The position numbers and the translations under genes were made by a program. This document shows, piece by piece, positions 42,649 to 52,044 of a stretch of DNA of 64,000 bases (position 1 is its first letter; every line of letters begins with the position of its first letter). The stretch lies in assembly GCA_002328495.1 (NCBI GenBank), contig DCUJ01000001.1:71406-135405 (forward strand), in the 5' to 3' direction. Origin of the DNA: Sulfurospirillum sp. UBA2217 (lineage in GTDB: Bacteria; Campylobacterota; Campylobacteria; Campylobacterales; Sulfurospirillaceae). The notes beneath the pieces were generated by a model that was given only the letters and a program-made list of their open reading frames with translations, ran no database searches and was not told the origin of the DNA.

Positions 42649-44521
42649 CAAAAACCAAAGGATATTTTAAAAGTGGCATATATTCGCCATCATACAAGGT
42701 GTCTTTTTCGTCAATCAGCGTCTTTATCACACCGACACCTTGCGTAAGTGTCGCCTCTGTTTCAATGGGTCTATCGGTAATGATATCCCCTTGTGCATAC
42801 GCTTTGCCATCTATGTGTGTGTACGTACTGTTTGTATCTCTAAAATAGCGAAAGGTAAAAGGGGTTTGCGTGAAAACATCTTTTCCAAGTGTAAATCGCT
42901 GTGTGGCAACTACTTTTCGATACCCAATAGCCCCTTGTAAAGCTTCTTCTGATGTAGGGTATAAAAGCCTTGGATGGATAAAACCTTCTTTGTTTAGGTA
43001 CTCTTTTTTTAGTACAAATTCTTCCATGAGTTTTACATGTAATTGATGCTGTACATGTAATGTGGAGGAATTTTTAAAGTCCAAAACCTTCCAGTCGGCA
43101 CTGTATCCTCTTGATGTACGAATAGTCTGTATTAAAAAATCTTCCATGCTATGAGGCATCACACCGTATAAATTAGCACCTACGACGTGTGTGAGGAAGT
43201 AGCCAAACTCCCCTTGGTTGGTTTTACGATTGAGAGGATCCCCTCGGTTAGAATGCGCTTTTCCTTCTTTCATGCTATACGCCAGATAGTCCATCTCCGC
43301 CCATCCCAGTTGAGCGGGAAATTTGCGTGGAAATGCCCATGTTGAATCAATCGTATTGCCACTACCAGAAGTAAAAGAGGAGGGTTCAAAGCCATAGTTA
43401 TCGCTGTGACAGCCCACACATTGCATCAGCTCTTCACCCTTTTGAGGGCGCAAATGCCCTTTGGCATCTTCGATAAATCCCGCTAAAATCCACCCCGCAC
43501 CATTGTCAATCCAGCCTTGTTTTTTATTTAGATACAGTGGCGCATTTTCCTCTTTTTCAGCGGCTTCTCCTGGATAAAACATTTTGGTTTTCACCATATA
43601 ACGTATCTCTTTCACCCGTGAGGCGCGTGTACCTTTGGCTCTTAAATCAACATAGTGTAAGGGATGGGCAAACTCTGTAAAAAGAGGGTAAAGCCCACGA
43701 AGGACATCTATATTTTTGGCATTGCCATAGTATGTTTTGGGGTCGTTCGGCTCTAGCCTATCGGTGATGGCTTTTTCCAATAAATCAAGATTTTGGCTAT
43801 AAATCGCCTCACTCCAAATCCCTTGTTCATCTTGCATAAAGCGATGAGGCAAGCGAATGTAAATGCCTGAGACACTTCCGCTCATCGGCGTAAAAATGCC
43901 ATAAGGCATAAAATTGATGGCTCTCCAGCCTGTATTATCTTCAAAAATAGCCCGCTGTGTTGCTTTGGTGCGCACAAAACCGTCTTCTTTAGCCGGTAAA
44001 TCTGAGGGGCTTAGATCGGGGAAAAGTCTCCACGGTGAATCATCTTGCCCATTTTCCCAGCCCATTTTTCCGCTGCGTTTAGCATACGCTTTTGCCCAGT
44101 TGTTCTCTGTAAGATAGCTTTGCATCTTTGTTTCATCAAAACGATAGGGGCTTTTTTGATACGCGGCTTCTAGTTTTTCGGGGAAGAGGGTGTTTTCCCA
44201 TGGATTGATGCTAGGGGAGAGGGTTTGTTGGGTGGCAGGGGTGAAACTATACACCGTTTGAAGATTGCCTGTGACAGCAGAAAGTCCTGCTTGGGGGTTA
44301 TTGTTGCCAAGGCGTGCACGAGCTGGGGCATTGGTGTGGCAAAATAGACACGCGTTTTGCTTTCCTCCACTTGTTTCGATGTAGCACTGCGCAGGAATGT
44401 TGGCATAAGGGTTGGCAAAAGTGGTTCGGCTGACAAATTCACCCACTAAAGAGCTGCCAAAGCCCACAACGGGGCTAAGGCAGAGGGTAAAAATGAGGCG
44501 ATTAAAGCCCTGGGATACCAT
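42638..44521 (-). CDS. periplasmic di-haem cytochrome c-like protein in operon with phoX
   Basis: 627 residues from ATG 44521, which lies inside the end of the phoX-like gene (20-nt overlap). An N-terminal hydrophobic segment (about 7-25) acts as signal. Two c-haem motifs: CLFCHTN near residue 58 and CVGCHSDN near 370. Between and after are no other familiar motifs. I do not recognise the family. The operon suggests a task with the phosphatase; it is odd to find a redox protein there. Confidence 0.65.
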   Translation of the reverse strand: MVSQGFNRLIFTLCLSPVVGFGSSLVGEFVSRTTFANPYANIPAQCYIETSGGKQNACLFCHTNAPARARLGNNNPQAGLSAVTGNLQTVYSFTPATQQTLSPSINPWENTLFPEKLEAAYQKSPYRFDETKMQSYLTENNWAKAYAKRSGKMGWENGQDDSPWRLFPDLSPSDLPAKEDGFVRTKATQRAIFEDNTGWRAINFMPYGIFTPMSGSVSGIYIRLPHRFMQDEQGIWSEAIYSQNLDLLEKAITDRLEPNDPKTYYGNAKNIDVLRGLYPLFTEFAHPLHYVDLRAKGTRASRVKEIRYMVKTKMFYPGEAAEKEENAPLYLNKKQGWIDNGAGWILAGFIEDAKGHLRPQKGEELMQCVGCHSDNYGFEPSSFTSGSGNTIDSTWAFPRKFPAQLGWAEMDYLAYSMKEGKAHSNRGDPLNRKTNQGEFGYFLTHVVGANLYGVMPHSMEDFLIQTIRTSRGYSADWKVLDFKNSSTLHVQHQLHVKLMEEFVLKKEYLNKEGFIHPRLLYPTSEEALQGAIGYRKVVATQRFTLGKDVFTQTPFTFRYFRDTNSTYTHIDGKAYAQGDIITDRPIETEATLTQGVGVIKTLIDEKDTLYDGEYMPLLKYPLVFETP

Positions 44522-46343
44522 GAATGTAACCAATAGGCGCTTGGAATTTATCGATTTTTGGAGCAACTTTTTCTTGAAGCTCTTTTGGCATGGTCTTAAT
44601 GAAATCGGCTTGATGTTGGGCGTTGCTCATAATGTACGCATGACCGTTCATGTTTTCAACCACTTGAAGTCCTGTCGATTCGGCACCTGCTGGAACAGAG
44701 AGGATGCGAGAGAGCTTTTTGGTGTCGATGTTGTATGCCCAAACGAAATTGTTCACATGGGTTCCACTGTCTTCACCGATGAAAAGGGTGCGAGACTTAG
44801 AGGAATAAAAGACATTGTCAGTATTGGCGATTTTATCCACCGCACAGGTGTTGCCAAGGGCATCTGTGGCGATTTCTTCACCCAAAAGTGGGGCAGGTAC
44901 GTACATTCTTACTGGTACAAAATCACTCTGAATCAGTGCGCCACTTGTGTCTTTGACATTGCTATGCATGACAACTTCGTACGTTCCGCCACAACGATTT
45001 TTAGCCACTTTGATGTGATCTTTTTCAAAGCTTGTATCTTTTGCCATCCCTTTTTCGATGTATGACATGGCGATGTAGAGTTTTTTGTCTTCTGGGTTAA
45101 ATGCAACGCCTTCCATTTTGTTAAACTCTGTTGTGGCTCCCATATACGCGGCATAGCGTCTGGTTTCTAAAAAGGCAGCAGCTTTTTCCATCCCTGGTTT
45201 TAATTTGAGGTACTCAATGTCTGAATGACCGGCTTTGACTGCTTTAAAGCCTTCATGTTTTTTTGCATCAAATTCTGCGGGCGCGTAGGCTTCAAAGATA
45301 TCACTAAAGGTCAGTTTGTTTTTCCACTCTGCCACTTCTTTAGAGTTTGCATGCCCTAATTTAACCCAGCTTAAGCCCGCTTGCCCACCATCTTTGGCAC
45401 CATCTTCATTGAATTGTTTCCAAATAGCCGCATAGAGTGTTCCACTGTCAAGATTTTTTTCACTGTCTCCCACGTACATGTAAAGACCTACTTGCGCGCC
45501 ATCATCCCCAAAAAAAGCGGTTTTGCTGTCACTCATCACTTTAGCCATCTCCCATGTGCCTCGACCCATTGCATAGTGCTTGGCGACCTTTGTTTTACCT
45601 TTGGCATCCACACTCACTTCAGTGATGTATCCATAGTCATAAGCATTAGCCTCTTTTTTGCCTTCAAAATAGAGCTCACTCATCGCTTTTAGCCCTTTGA
45701 GTGCGGCTTTGTGATTTTTCCCACTTGAAGCGGTGAAGTACAAATCATAATCCTCTTCGCTGCCTAAGTGTGTATTCCAAGGGGTTTGCGAACCAAAACA
45801 TGGAATCCAAATTCCCCCAACGCTTGAAAAGTCGATGGGGTATTGCTCAGTTGCTTTGAGTTTGCCACTTTTGGCATCTTGTGAGATGGAAGTGAGTGTC
45901 ATGCTCATGGGAGCGCGGTTGTGCCATGTGGTTGATTTTTCAACGGATGAGCCATCGCTTAAAATCCAGTCGTATTCGTAATGCGTGACCAAATAGAGTG
46001 AACCATCTACATTTAACAAAGAGTTACTATCAGGTGTTTCAGCGATAAGGGGTTTACCAAAAGGGTCCATCAAAGGCTTCATGGATGCACTGTAAAGCTG
46101 ACCAGCTGGGTTTTTGTTCGTGCCTACTTTATCTTTAACACCAAAAAGTGTTTCATACGAGAGCGCTCTTTCTATCTTCCCGCCACTTGGGGTATGAATG
46201 ATAACCTTAGCTTCAGAGTACGCTTTTGCCATTTGCTCAGGCGTACTCGGAGCGTTCATTCCGATAAATTCGACGGAACTTGCTGCGCATAGGCTTGATG
46301 CCACCAAAGAAAGAGACAGACAGAGTGTTGATAAACGTTTCAC
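44502..46343 (-). CDS. phoX: PhoX-type (DUF839) alkaline phosphatase
   Basis: 613 residues with a cleavable signal peptide (about 1-20, ends LCAAS). PhoX/DUF839 features: PDSNSLLNVDGSLYLVTHYE, SVEKSTTWHNRAP, CFGSQTPWNTHLGSEE, a GRGTWEMAKV block, FNKMEGVAFNPEDKKLY and FIGEDSGTHVNNFVW (cited as short blocks). PhoX enzymes are secreted Ca/Fe-dependent phosphomonoesterases. A pho-box promoter sits 50 nt upstream. It heads an operon with the di-haem gene. Confidence 0.85.
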   Translation of the reverse strand: MKRLSTLCLSLSLVASSLCAASSVEFIGMNAPSTPEQMAKAYSEAKVIIHTPSGGKIERALSYETLFGVKDKVGTNKNPAGQLYSASMKPLMDPFGKPLIAETPDSNSLLNVDGSLYLVTHYEYDWILSDGSSVEKSTTWHNRAPMSMTLTSISQDAKSGKLKATEQYPIDFSSVGGIWIPCFGSQTPWNTHLGSEEDYDLYFTASSGKNHKAALKGLKAMSELYFEGKKEANAYDYGYITEVSVDAKGKTKVAKHYAMGRGTWEMAKVMSDSKTAFFGDDGAQVGLYMYVGDSEKNLDSGTLYAAIWKQFNEDGAKDGGQAGLSWVKLGHANSKEVAEWKNKLTFSDIFEAYAPAEFDAKKHEGFKAVKAGHSDIEYLKLKPGMEKAAAFLETRRYAAYMGATTEFNKMEGVAFNPEDKKLYIAMSYIEKGMAKDTSFEKDHIKVAKNRCGGTYEVVMHSNVKDTSGALIQSDFVPVRMYVPAPLLGEEIATDALGNTCAVDKIANTDNVFYSSKSRTLFIGEDSGTHVNNFVWAYNIDTKKLSRILSVPAGAESTGLQVVENMNGHAYIMSNAQHQADFIKTMPKELQEKVAPKIDKFQAPIGYIHGIPGL

Positions 46344-46378
46344 ACAAAACCTCCAAAATAAAATGATTAAGTGTGCGA

Positions 46379-46410
46379 ATGATAGTTAAGAAGCGTTACA
46401 AAAGTGTTAC
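46379..46410 (-). promoter_or_regulatory. pho box and -10 of the phoX operon
   Basis: Minus strand: GTAACACTTTTGTAAC (46410-46395), and TATCAT (46384-46379) as -10, starting 17 nt after the start of TTGTAAC. The same geometry occurs at phoU, olsF and pstS. A TTACATGTAA (46407-46416) overlaps its outer end. Confidence 0.75.
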
Positions 46411-46433
46411 ATGTAATAGTGATTTTAGTCGCT

Positions 46434-47183
46434 TTACAGACTGCACACATCAAAATAGCGTTGCCTAATCTGTTGATAAGAGGCATCGTTTTTGAAACGT
46501 CTGATTTCTTGATTGATGGTATCCATATGTTTTGCAAAAGGGGATTGTTTTGTGATGGCTATTTTCAGGTCGATTTTTTTCAACGAAGGGGAGATAATGG
46601 TGTAGTTTTTATCTTTATAAAGCTCTTTATGCGCGCTACAAAAGGCTATCTTTGAAGCAATCATCACATCAATGCGTTTGCTCATGAGCTTTTTAATATT
46701 GGTTTGGATTTCATCGGCAGGTTCGATGTGAATTTGTTGATTGAGAATGGCTTCTTGAAATTCATCACTGTATTTTGAGCCATTGACGGTGCCTATCTTT
46801 AATCCTTGCAAAGAGTGCAACCCTTTGTAGGGAAGTATCGTATCGGCGCGTGTGATAAAGACAATTTCATCGTAAAAAAGAGGCGCACTGAAGATAAAAT
46901 CTTCTTGGCGCTCTTTGGTCTCAATGGTTAGCATCAGTCCATCGACTTTGCCTTCTTTGGCAAGAAGGAGGGCTCGTTTCCATGGGTGTAGGGTGAGTTT
47001 GAGTTCCACTGTGTGAAAAATGTGTTGTAGCACCTCCACAACAGCTCCTTTGGTAGGTTCAAATGAGGGTTCACCATAAGTGTAGGGGGGCCAAGGGTCT
47101 TCAACGAGATGGATACGCTTAGGGAGGTCACACCATCCATACAGGGTTACGATACAGGTTAAAATGAAGATGCAACGCTTCAT
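46434..47183 (-). CDS. periplasmic solute-binding protein, family 3
   Basis: 249 residues: signal peptide (about 1-17), then an amino-acid-binding-protein-like fold: VEDPWPPYTYGEP, LTIETKERQEDF, LKIGTVNGSKYSDEF, and IAITKQSPFAKHMDTINQEI. No permease or ATPase follows. It overlaps the GGDEF/EAL gene by ATGA, so its job is probably sensing rather than uptake. Confidence 0.83.
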   Translation of the reverse strand: MKRCIFILTCIVTLYGWCDLPKRIHLVEDPWPPYTYGEPSFEPTKGAVVEVLQHIFHTVELKLTLHPWKRALLLAKEGKVDGLMLTIETKERQEDFIFSAPLFYDEIVFITRADTILPYKGLHSLQGLKIGTVNGSKYSDEFQEAILNQQIHIEPADEIQTNIKKLMSKRIDVMIASKIAFCSAHKELYKDKNYTIISPSLKKIDLKIAITKQSPFAKHMDTINQEIRRFKNDASYQQIRQRYFDVCSL

Positions 47184-49204
47184 GGAAGCTCCCTTTGTGT
47201 CTTTGGATGAGGCTTTCCGATGTAATAACCTTGTGAGTAGTCAATACCAATGGCCTGAATATATTGAAAAATTTCCTCAGAAGAGACGTATTCTGCAACG
47301 GTTTTAATATGAAGGGATTGTGCAAAATGCACAATGGTTTTAACGATGAGTTGTGCATTTTTATCTGTAACGATATTTTGAATCAAAGAGCCATCAATTT
47401 TAAGGTAATTCACATCTAAATGGATGAGGTGCTCAAAGTTAGAATAGCCACTCCCAAAATCATCAATAGCAATTTCAACCCCAATGCGCTTAGCTTCGGC
47501 TATGAATTCTTTAACCACATCAAAGTTCTCAATCCCCTCTTGTTCGGTGATTTCAAACGTCATTCGATGACCTATGCCATTTTGTTCAATGACATTCAAA
47601 AGCCACGCACAAAAATCTTTACGTATCATATCGTTGGCGGTAATGTTAATCGCGATAGAATCATGTGGATGTGTTTTAAGGTGCGCAATCACCTTCATCG
47701 CCATGTGTGCCGATAAATGATGATACGTATTGGATTTTTTGGAGACCTCTAAAAAATCCAACGGTGGGATAATAGTCCCTTTGTACTGAATGCGCATTAA
47801 GGCTTCATGTTTTGTAATCGCACCTTCTTTATGCGAGAATATGGGTTGGAAGTAAGGGATAACTGTGTTTTCTTTGATAGCGTGTTTGATAAGATTGAGG
47901 GTATAAATATTTTTTTCATACGCCTTAATGATGGGAAGCTCATCGGAGTAATGAACAAGAGGCTCTTTAGAATTTTTGGCATGCTTTAGAGCAACCAAAG
48001 CGCATGTCATAGATTTGCTAGGGGTTTCTTGGATGGGGGCAATACCAATAGAAATGCCAAAGCTTAGTAAGGTTCCATCATTGTTGAATTCTTCATTTGA
48101 AAATTCACTGGCAAAGCATTGGAGTTTGTCTACAAATTCTTCAAAGGTGTTGTGCTGAGTTGCTACGATAGCAAATTCATCACCATGGAGGCGGTAGAGT
48201 CTAAAACAAGGTTCGCTAAAGGAGTGAACAAGGTACGTTGCTGTGTAGCGTAAAATAGCATCACCCACATCGACACCAAAAAAATTATTGGCTTCTTTAA
48301 AATTCTCTAAATCTAAAATAGCCAATGTGTGATGGTTACTATTTTTTAAATCATCCAGAAGCTTTTGTTTTGAATAGAGTTGGGTGAGGGCATCGTAGTT
48401 GGCTCTTAGGTGGAGTTGTGCGATGAGTTTAGCGATGTGCTTGTGAAAGTACTCTGAAAGTTGACCTATTTCTGTTTGGCTAAAGGCTAAAGTTTTTTCA
48501 GATGAGAACGTGGGTTCGTTCACATCCATGATCTCCATATGATGCAATAATACGCCAATAGGTTTAACAACGGTTCGATCAATTTGATACCATACAATGG
48601 TGAGCATTCCTAAGGTCATCAGAAAAAAAACAACCGCTTGAAGGTAAAAGTAGTTTAAAAAAGATTCATCCACACTCTCTTGCAGTAGCATGGACTGAGC
48701 TCTTAAGTAGTCATTTTCTCGTTTGATTTTGGCATCGATATGCTCAAGTGAATACCCAACGTTAAGTGTAGCAATGAGCTCATGACGAAAAAAAATGGGT
48801 ATCTCTTTGTGTAAAATAGTAGGTGTCATGCAGTTTCGCATTGCAGTTGCAATATTTTTTTGCGATACGGTGTCTGTAATTTCAAGAGTACAAAGCCCCT
48901 CGTGGTTTAAAAAATTTGAAATTTTTGATTGGATAGCATCGTAGTCAAGATTGTAAGCATCAAGGGCAATGACTTGGGCAACGAGTTTAAAATACTCTTC
49001 CAAATGCGACTCACTGGCTTTTTTTTGGACGGTTTCATTTTCTTGGGTAGACCTTTTGACGATGAGTGCATTGGAAGTGGCTATTTGCATCTTGATGTGA
49101 TGCGTGTTGCGTACCCAAAAGAGGAAAAAGATAGCAATAAATGAGACGATGACCATTGTCACGATGGTAAAAAGTTTAAATTTTATAGAGTGTCGATTGA
49201 ACAT
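47180..49204 (-). CDS. membrane GGDEF/EAL c-di-GMP protein, GGDEF degenerate
   Basis: 674 residues from ATG 49204 (AAAGGAAAAACC). Helix at about 10-30, periplasmic sensor to about 195, helix about 200-225, HAMP-like link, GGDEF domain (YDALTQLYSKQKLL...), whose active site reads HGDEF instead of GGDEF and has no RxxD I-site, then an EAL domain with EALMRI, TFEITEQEG and DDFGSGYSNFEHL intact. It is therefore more likely a phosphodiesterase. Lies between two binding-protein genes. Confidence 0.88.
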   Translation of the reverse strand: MFNRHSIKFKLFTIVTMVIVSFIAIFFLFWVRNTHHIKMQIATSNALIVKRSTQENETVQKKASESHLEEYFKLVAQVIALDAYNLDYDAIQSKISNFLNHEGLCTLEITDTVSQKNIATAMRNCMTPTILHKEIPIFFRHELIATLNVGYSLEHIDAKIKRENDYLRAQSMLLQESVDESFLNYFYLQAVVFFLMTLGMLTIVWYQIDRTVVKPIGVLLHHMEIMDVNEPTFSSEKTLAFSQTEIGQLSEYFHKHIAKLIAQLHLRANYDALTQLYSKQKLLDDLKNSNHHTLAILDLENFKEANNFFGVDVGDAILRYTATYLVHSFSEPCFRLYRLHGDEFAIVATQHNTFEEFVDKLQCFASEFSNEEFNNDGTLLSFGISIGIAPIQETPSKSMTCALVALKHAKNSKEPLVHYSDELPIIKAYEKNIYTLNLIKHAIKENTVIPYFQPIFSHKEGAITKHEALMRIQYKGTIIPPLDFLEVSKKSNTYHHLSAHMAMKVIAHLKTHPHDSIAINITANDMIRKDFCAWLLNVIEQNGIGHRMTFEITEQEGIENFDVVKEFIAEAKRIGVEIAIDDFGSGYSNFEHLIHLDVNYLKIDGSLIQNIVTDKNAQLIVKTIVHFAQSLHIKTVAEYVSSEEIFQYIQAIGIDYSQGYYIGKPHPKTQRELP

Positions 49205-49226
49205 GGTTTTTCCTTTACAGCAGCGA

Positions 49227-50060
49227 TCATTTGTTTTCACTGACCTGTAGTGTTGATAAACGATCATAGACCTCAACAGGTTTGGCTTCGAATCCTACAA
49301 TACCACCTTCAAGCGAGGAGTTGGATTTAAAGTCCATGAGGGCTTTTTTAATTTTTTCAGCAAGGGCAACAGGAAGATGAGGTGCACCTACGATAGCATC
49401 GTAAGGAATCTCTTCTGTCGTTGCAAGAATCTTTAACGAATCACCAATTTCTTCTTTCATGACCTCATACGTTCCTTCATAAACCGCCCCTGCATCAATA
49501 GAGTTCTCCAAGAGAGCACGAATAATTTTTGGATGTTTTTTGAGCATAAAAACATGTGAAAAATCTTTTTCAGAATCAATCCCCACCTCTTTCAAAAGCA
49601 TGTGTGGATAAAAGTACCCCGAAGTAGACTCTTTATCGGTAAACCCAAAACGTTTACCTCTCAGATCACTCAGCTCATGTATTGTGCCATCATTGCGTGC
49701 AACAATAAGCCCTCGATAGGTACATGTAGGCATATTTTTTTCATTCCTAATTTGAATCGTTGCTAGGTATTGGGTGGCATGGATACGTTGACGAATGGTA
49801 GCAAAAAGTTTGGGTGATATGGATGCAACATCGACTTTTTGAGACTCCATCAAGGTTGCCAAATGGGTGTAATCATTGGAAACGACAAAAACAATTTCTA
49901 CTCCAAGTTCTTTTTCCAAATAGGCTAAGAGTTCGCTGTAAACCTTGTGAAGTTCGGTAGCTTCTTTGTAAGGATTGACACCAAAAAAAAGCTTTGGGTC
50001 TGCACAGCTAGATGAGAGTAACAAGAAGATAGCACAAAGAGCGTGTTTAAGCCGTTTCAT
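49227..50060 (-). CDS. PhnD/AioX-like periplasmic oxyanion-binding protein
   Basis: 277 residues from ATG 50060; longer upstream readings overlap the cyclase gene. Signal peptide with SSSC at 16-19 (imperfect lipobox). Family-12 features: FGVNPYKEATEL, VDVASISPKLFA, TYRGLIVARNDG, LRGKRFGFTDKESTSGYFYP, VYEGTYEVM. One Cys remains in the mature part, C113 in PTCTYRG, just before the core strand. AioX arsenite sensors belong to this family and use a single Cys. Neighbour arsC makes that worth testing; phosphonate/phosphite are alternatives. Confidence 0.8.
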   Translation of the reverse strand: MKRLKHALCAIFLLLSSSCADPKLFFGVNPYKEATELHKVYSELLAYLEKELGVEIVFVVSNDYTHLATLMESQKVDVASISPKLFATIRQRIHATQYLATIQIRNEKNMPTCTYRGLIVARNDGTIHELSDLRGKRFGFTDKESTSGYFYPHMLLKEVGIDSEKDFSHVFMLKKHPKIIRALLENSIDAGAVYEGTYEVMKEEIGDSLKILATTEEIPYDAIVGAPHLPVALAEKIKKALMDFKSNSSLEGGIVGFEAKPVEVYDRLSTLQVSENK

Positions 50061-51510
50061 TTTCGATCCTGTTTCTACCAAGATGTTTGGCACGGTATAA
50101 AGCATCGTCTGCACGTTTGCATAAACTGCGTTCAGTATCATGTGTTTTGTACGTTGCGATACCAAAGCTTGCCGTTAGGTGAATGTCAAGAATAAACCGA
50201 AAAGCGTCAATTTTTTCTTGCACGACGTTGGCAAGTTCAATCGCTCCTTTATTGTTGGTCATAGGTAAAATCATTAAAAATTCTTCACCACCCCATCGTC
50301 CTACACTGTCTGTTTGGCGAATACTATTTTTTAAAATAAGGGCAAATTCTTGTAAGATGGCATCACCTGTATCATGCCCGTAGGTATCATTGATTTTTTT
50401 AAACATATCGATATCGATGAGGATAATGGACAAGGAAACTCCTCTTGAGGCTTCTTTTAGCTTCATTTCGAGCACATCATCGAGTCTCCGCCTATTGGCT
50501 ATGGTGGTGAGCGCATCGGTGTGACTCAATTCTAAAAAATGCGCTTGTGTTTCACTCATTTTTTGAACAATTTTTAAAAAAAGAGCACTGATTTTTTTAA
50601 CTTCTGAAGAGGTGTTCCCTGCCATCATTTTTTTAACAGTATTGGTAAATGATTCTACGGATATTTTGGTTTCATTAAAATCAAACAAAAGTTCCATAAA
50701 GGTGTTGTAGTGTTTTAAATACCTAAAGATGATGCTATGAGTTAAAATCCCAAAAGGAATAAAGAGAATTATAAAACCCATCAGGAGATTTGTTCGTGTC
50801 TTTGCAATCGCATCAAGTTCATCGTGAGATTTAAGTTGCACATACACATTGATATCGTCCATGCTTCCATTGTCCAATGCTGTATGCAAAGGGATTGCGT
50901 CGTGTGCAATCTCTTTTTGGGCGTCTGTTGCTTTTGAATGAAAATCTATCCCATAATGTGTGCCTATAACCAAGTTGTTAAGAAATTCATCGTTGAGCTC
51001 AATGGCGACGGCGATGACACCTTGGGGTGCACTCGTGTTGCTTTTGATGTGTCTTGCAACGATAAGCATTGGTACATTATCTACCATGTCTATCCCAATA
51101 AACGTATGATGATAAAACGCTTTTTGAAAATAAACCGCATGTTTTATATTGTCTCCAAAACGAAATTCCGCTTCTCCTCTAGCGATAACAACCCCTTTTG
51201 CGTTGATGAACTGAATGGTATCGGCATATTTTGGGATAAACAATTTTGCCCATCCATGGAGTAAATCTACATCGTGGCTTAGCATTCCTGTTGAAACTTC
51301 TTGCGCATTTTGGAGGATGTCAACTGTTTTTCTCAAAGTATCTAACGCCGTTTCAAAGCGACGTTGCACAATGGTAGATTCGATAAAAAGGCGTTCTTTA
51401 AACGCGCTTTCTTGCGATTCATAGAGGGCTTGGATTTGGTAGATCCCCACCCCTAAAATAGCAAGACCATGAACCATGAAAAGGAGAAGAATTTTAGAAT
51501 AAAATTTCAT
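50047..51510 (-). CDS. membrane diguanylate cyclase (GGEEF) with periplasmic sensor
   Basis: 487 residues. Helices at about 7-25 and 245-268 flank a Cache-like periplasmic domain. The catalytic domain holds TDALTTIANRRRLDDVL, DIDMFKKINDTYGHDTGD and GRWGGEEFLMIL, a complete GGEEF site, with RQTD five residues before it as product-inhibition I-site. It should make c-di-GMP. Its ATG overlaps the arsC stop (ATGA), and its end overlaps the PhnD-like gene by 14 nt. Confidence 0.93.
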   Translation of the reverse strand: MKFYSKILLLFMVHGLAILGVGIYQIQALYESQESAFKERLFIESTIVQRRFETALDTLRKTVDILQNAQEVSTGMLSHDVDLLHGWAKLFIPKYADTIQFINAKGVVIARGEAEFRFGDNIKHAVYFQKAFYHHTFIGIDMVDNVPMLIVARHIKSNTSAPQGVIAVAIELNDEFLNNLVIGTHYGIDFHSKATDAQKEIAHDAIPLHTALDNGSMDDINVYVQLKSHDELDAIAKTRTNLLMGFIILFIPFGILTHSIIFRYLKHYNTFMELLFDFNETKISVESFTNTVKKMMAGNTSSEVKKISALFLKIVQKMSETQAHFLELSHTDALTTIANRRRLDDVLEMKLKEASRGVSLSIILIDIDMFKKINDTYGHDTGDAILQEFALILKNSIRQTDSVGRWGGEEFLMILPMTNNKGAIELANVVQEKIDAFRFILDIHLTASFGIATYKTHDTERSLCKRADDALYRAKHLGRNRIENETA

Positions 51511-51938
51511 TTCATTACATGTACCGACTCAATAAATGCAAAAATAGCATGTTTGATGTCATACATGACAGCTTTGGTTTGTTCTAGTTTTTCTTCATGG
51601 CTTCCCGTAAACATACTGGGGTCTTTAAAGCTCCAATGCAATCGCTCCGCCTGCCCTGGGAAAATAGGACAACGCTCAGAACTGCTCTCATCACATACCG
51701 TCACAACATAATGAAACAATTTGCCTTCTTTAAACAAATCAAAAACAGAGCTTGTCTCATGATCTGATATATCGAGCCCTTCTTCTTTTAAAGCTTCTAC
51801 GGCAAGGGGATTGAGAGTGCCTGGTTCAAACCCTGCACTAAAAGCAGCGAAAGATTCTCCACCGTATTTGCGCAACAATGCTTCTGCCATTTGACTTCTA
51901 GCACTGTTATGAATGCACACAAAAAGGACTTTATACAT
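51507..51938 (-). CDS. arsC: arsenate reductase / low-molecular-weight tyrosine phosphatase family
   Basis: 143 residues. The phosphatase loop is CIHNSAR (C8 to R14, C-x5-R) after LFV, as in thioredoxin-coupled ArsC. A further Cys pair, CDESSSERC (about residues 82-90), matches the redox cascade of that family, and H-W-S-F-K-D-P-S holds the general acid Asp. It should reduce arsenate to arsenite. No arsB/acr3 is near; instead it is coupled to a diguanylate cyclase. Confidence 0.9.
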   Translation of the reverse strand: MYKVLFVCIHNSARSQMAEALLRKYGGESFAAFSAGFEPGTLNPLAVEALKEEGLDISDHETSSVFDLFKEGKLFHYVVTVCDESSSERCPIFPGQAERLHWSFKDPSMFTGSHEEKLEQTKAVMYDIKHAIFAFIESVHVMK

Positions 51939-52044
51939 AAGAGACTCCTAAGGTTTGATAGGAGTACATCATAGTGAAAATGGGATACAAATTAATTACA
52001 ACGTGTGGTAGATGAAAAAAGAAGAAGGTTTTGGTGTCAGTTTG

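Noticed and set aside
44412..45065. 217-codon plus-strand frame across the phoX and cytochrome genes
   Set aside because: It is antisense to both and gives no plausible protein pattern.
51990..52015. pho-box-like sequence upstream of arsC (minus strand, ...GTTGTAAT)
   Set aside because: Only the second half matches and no -10 lies 17 nt after it, unlike the four accepted sites.
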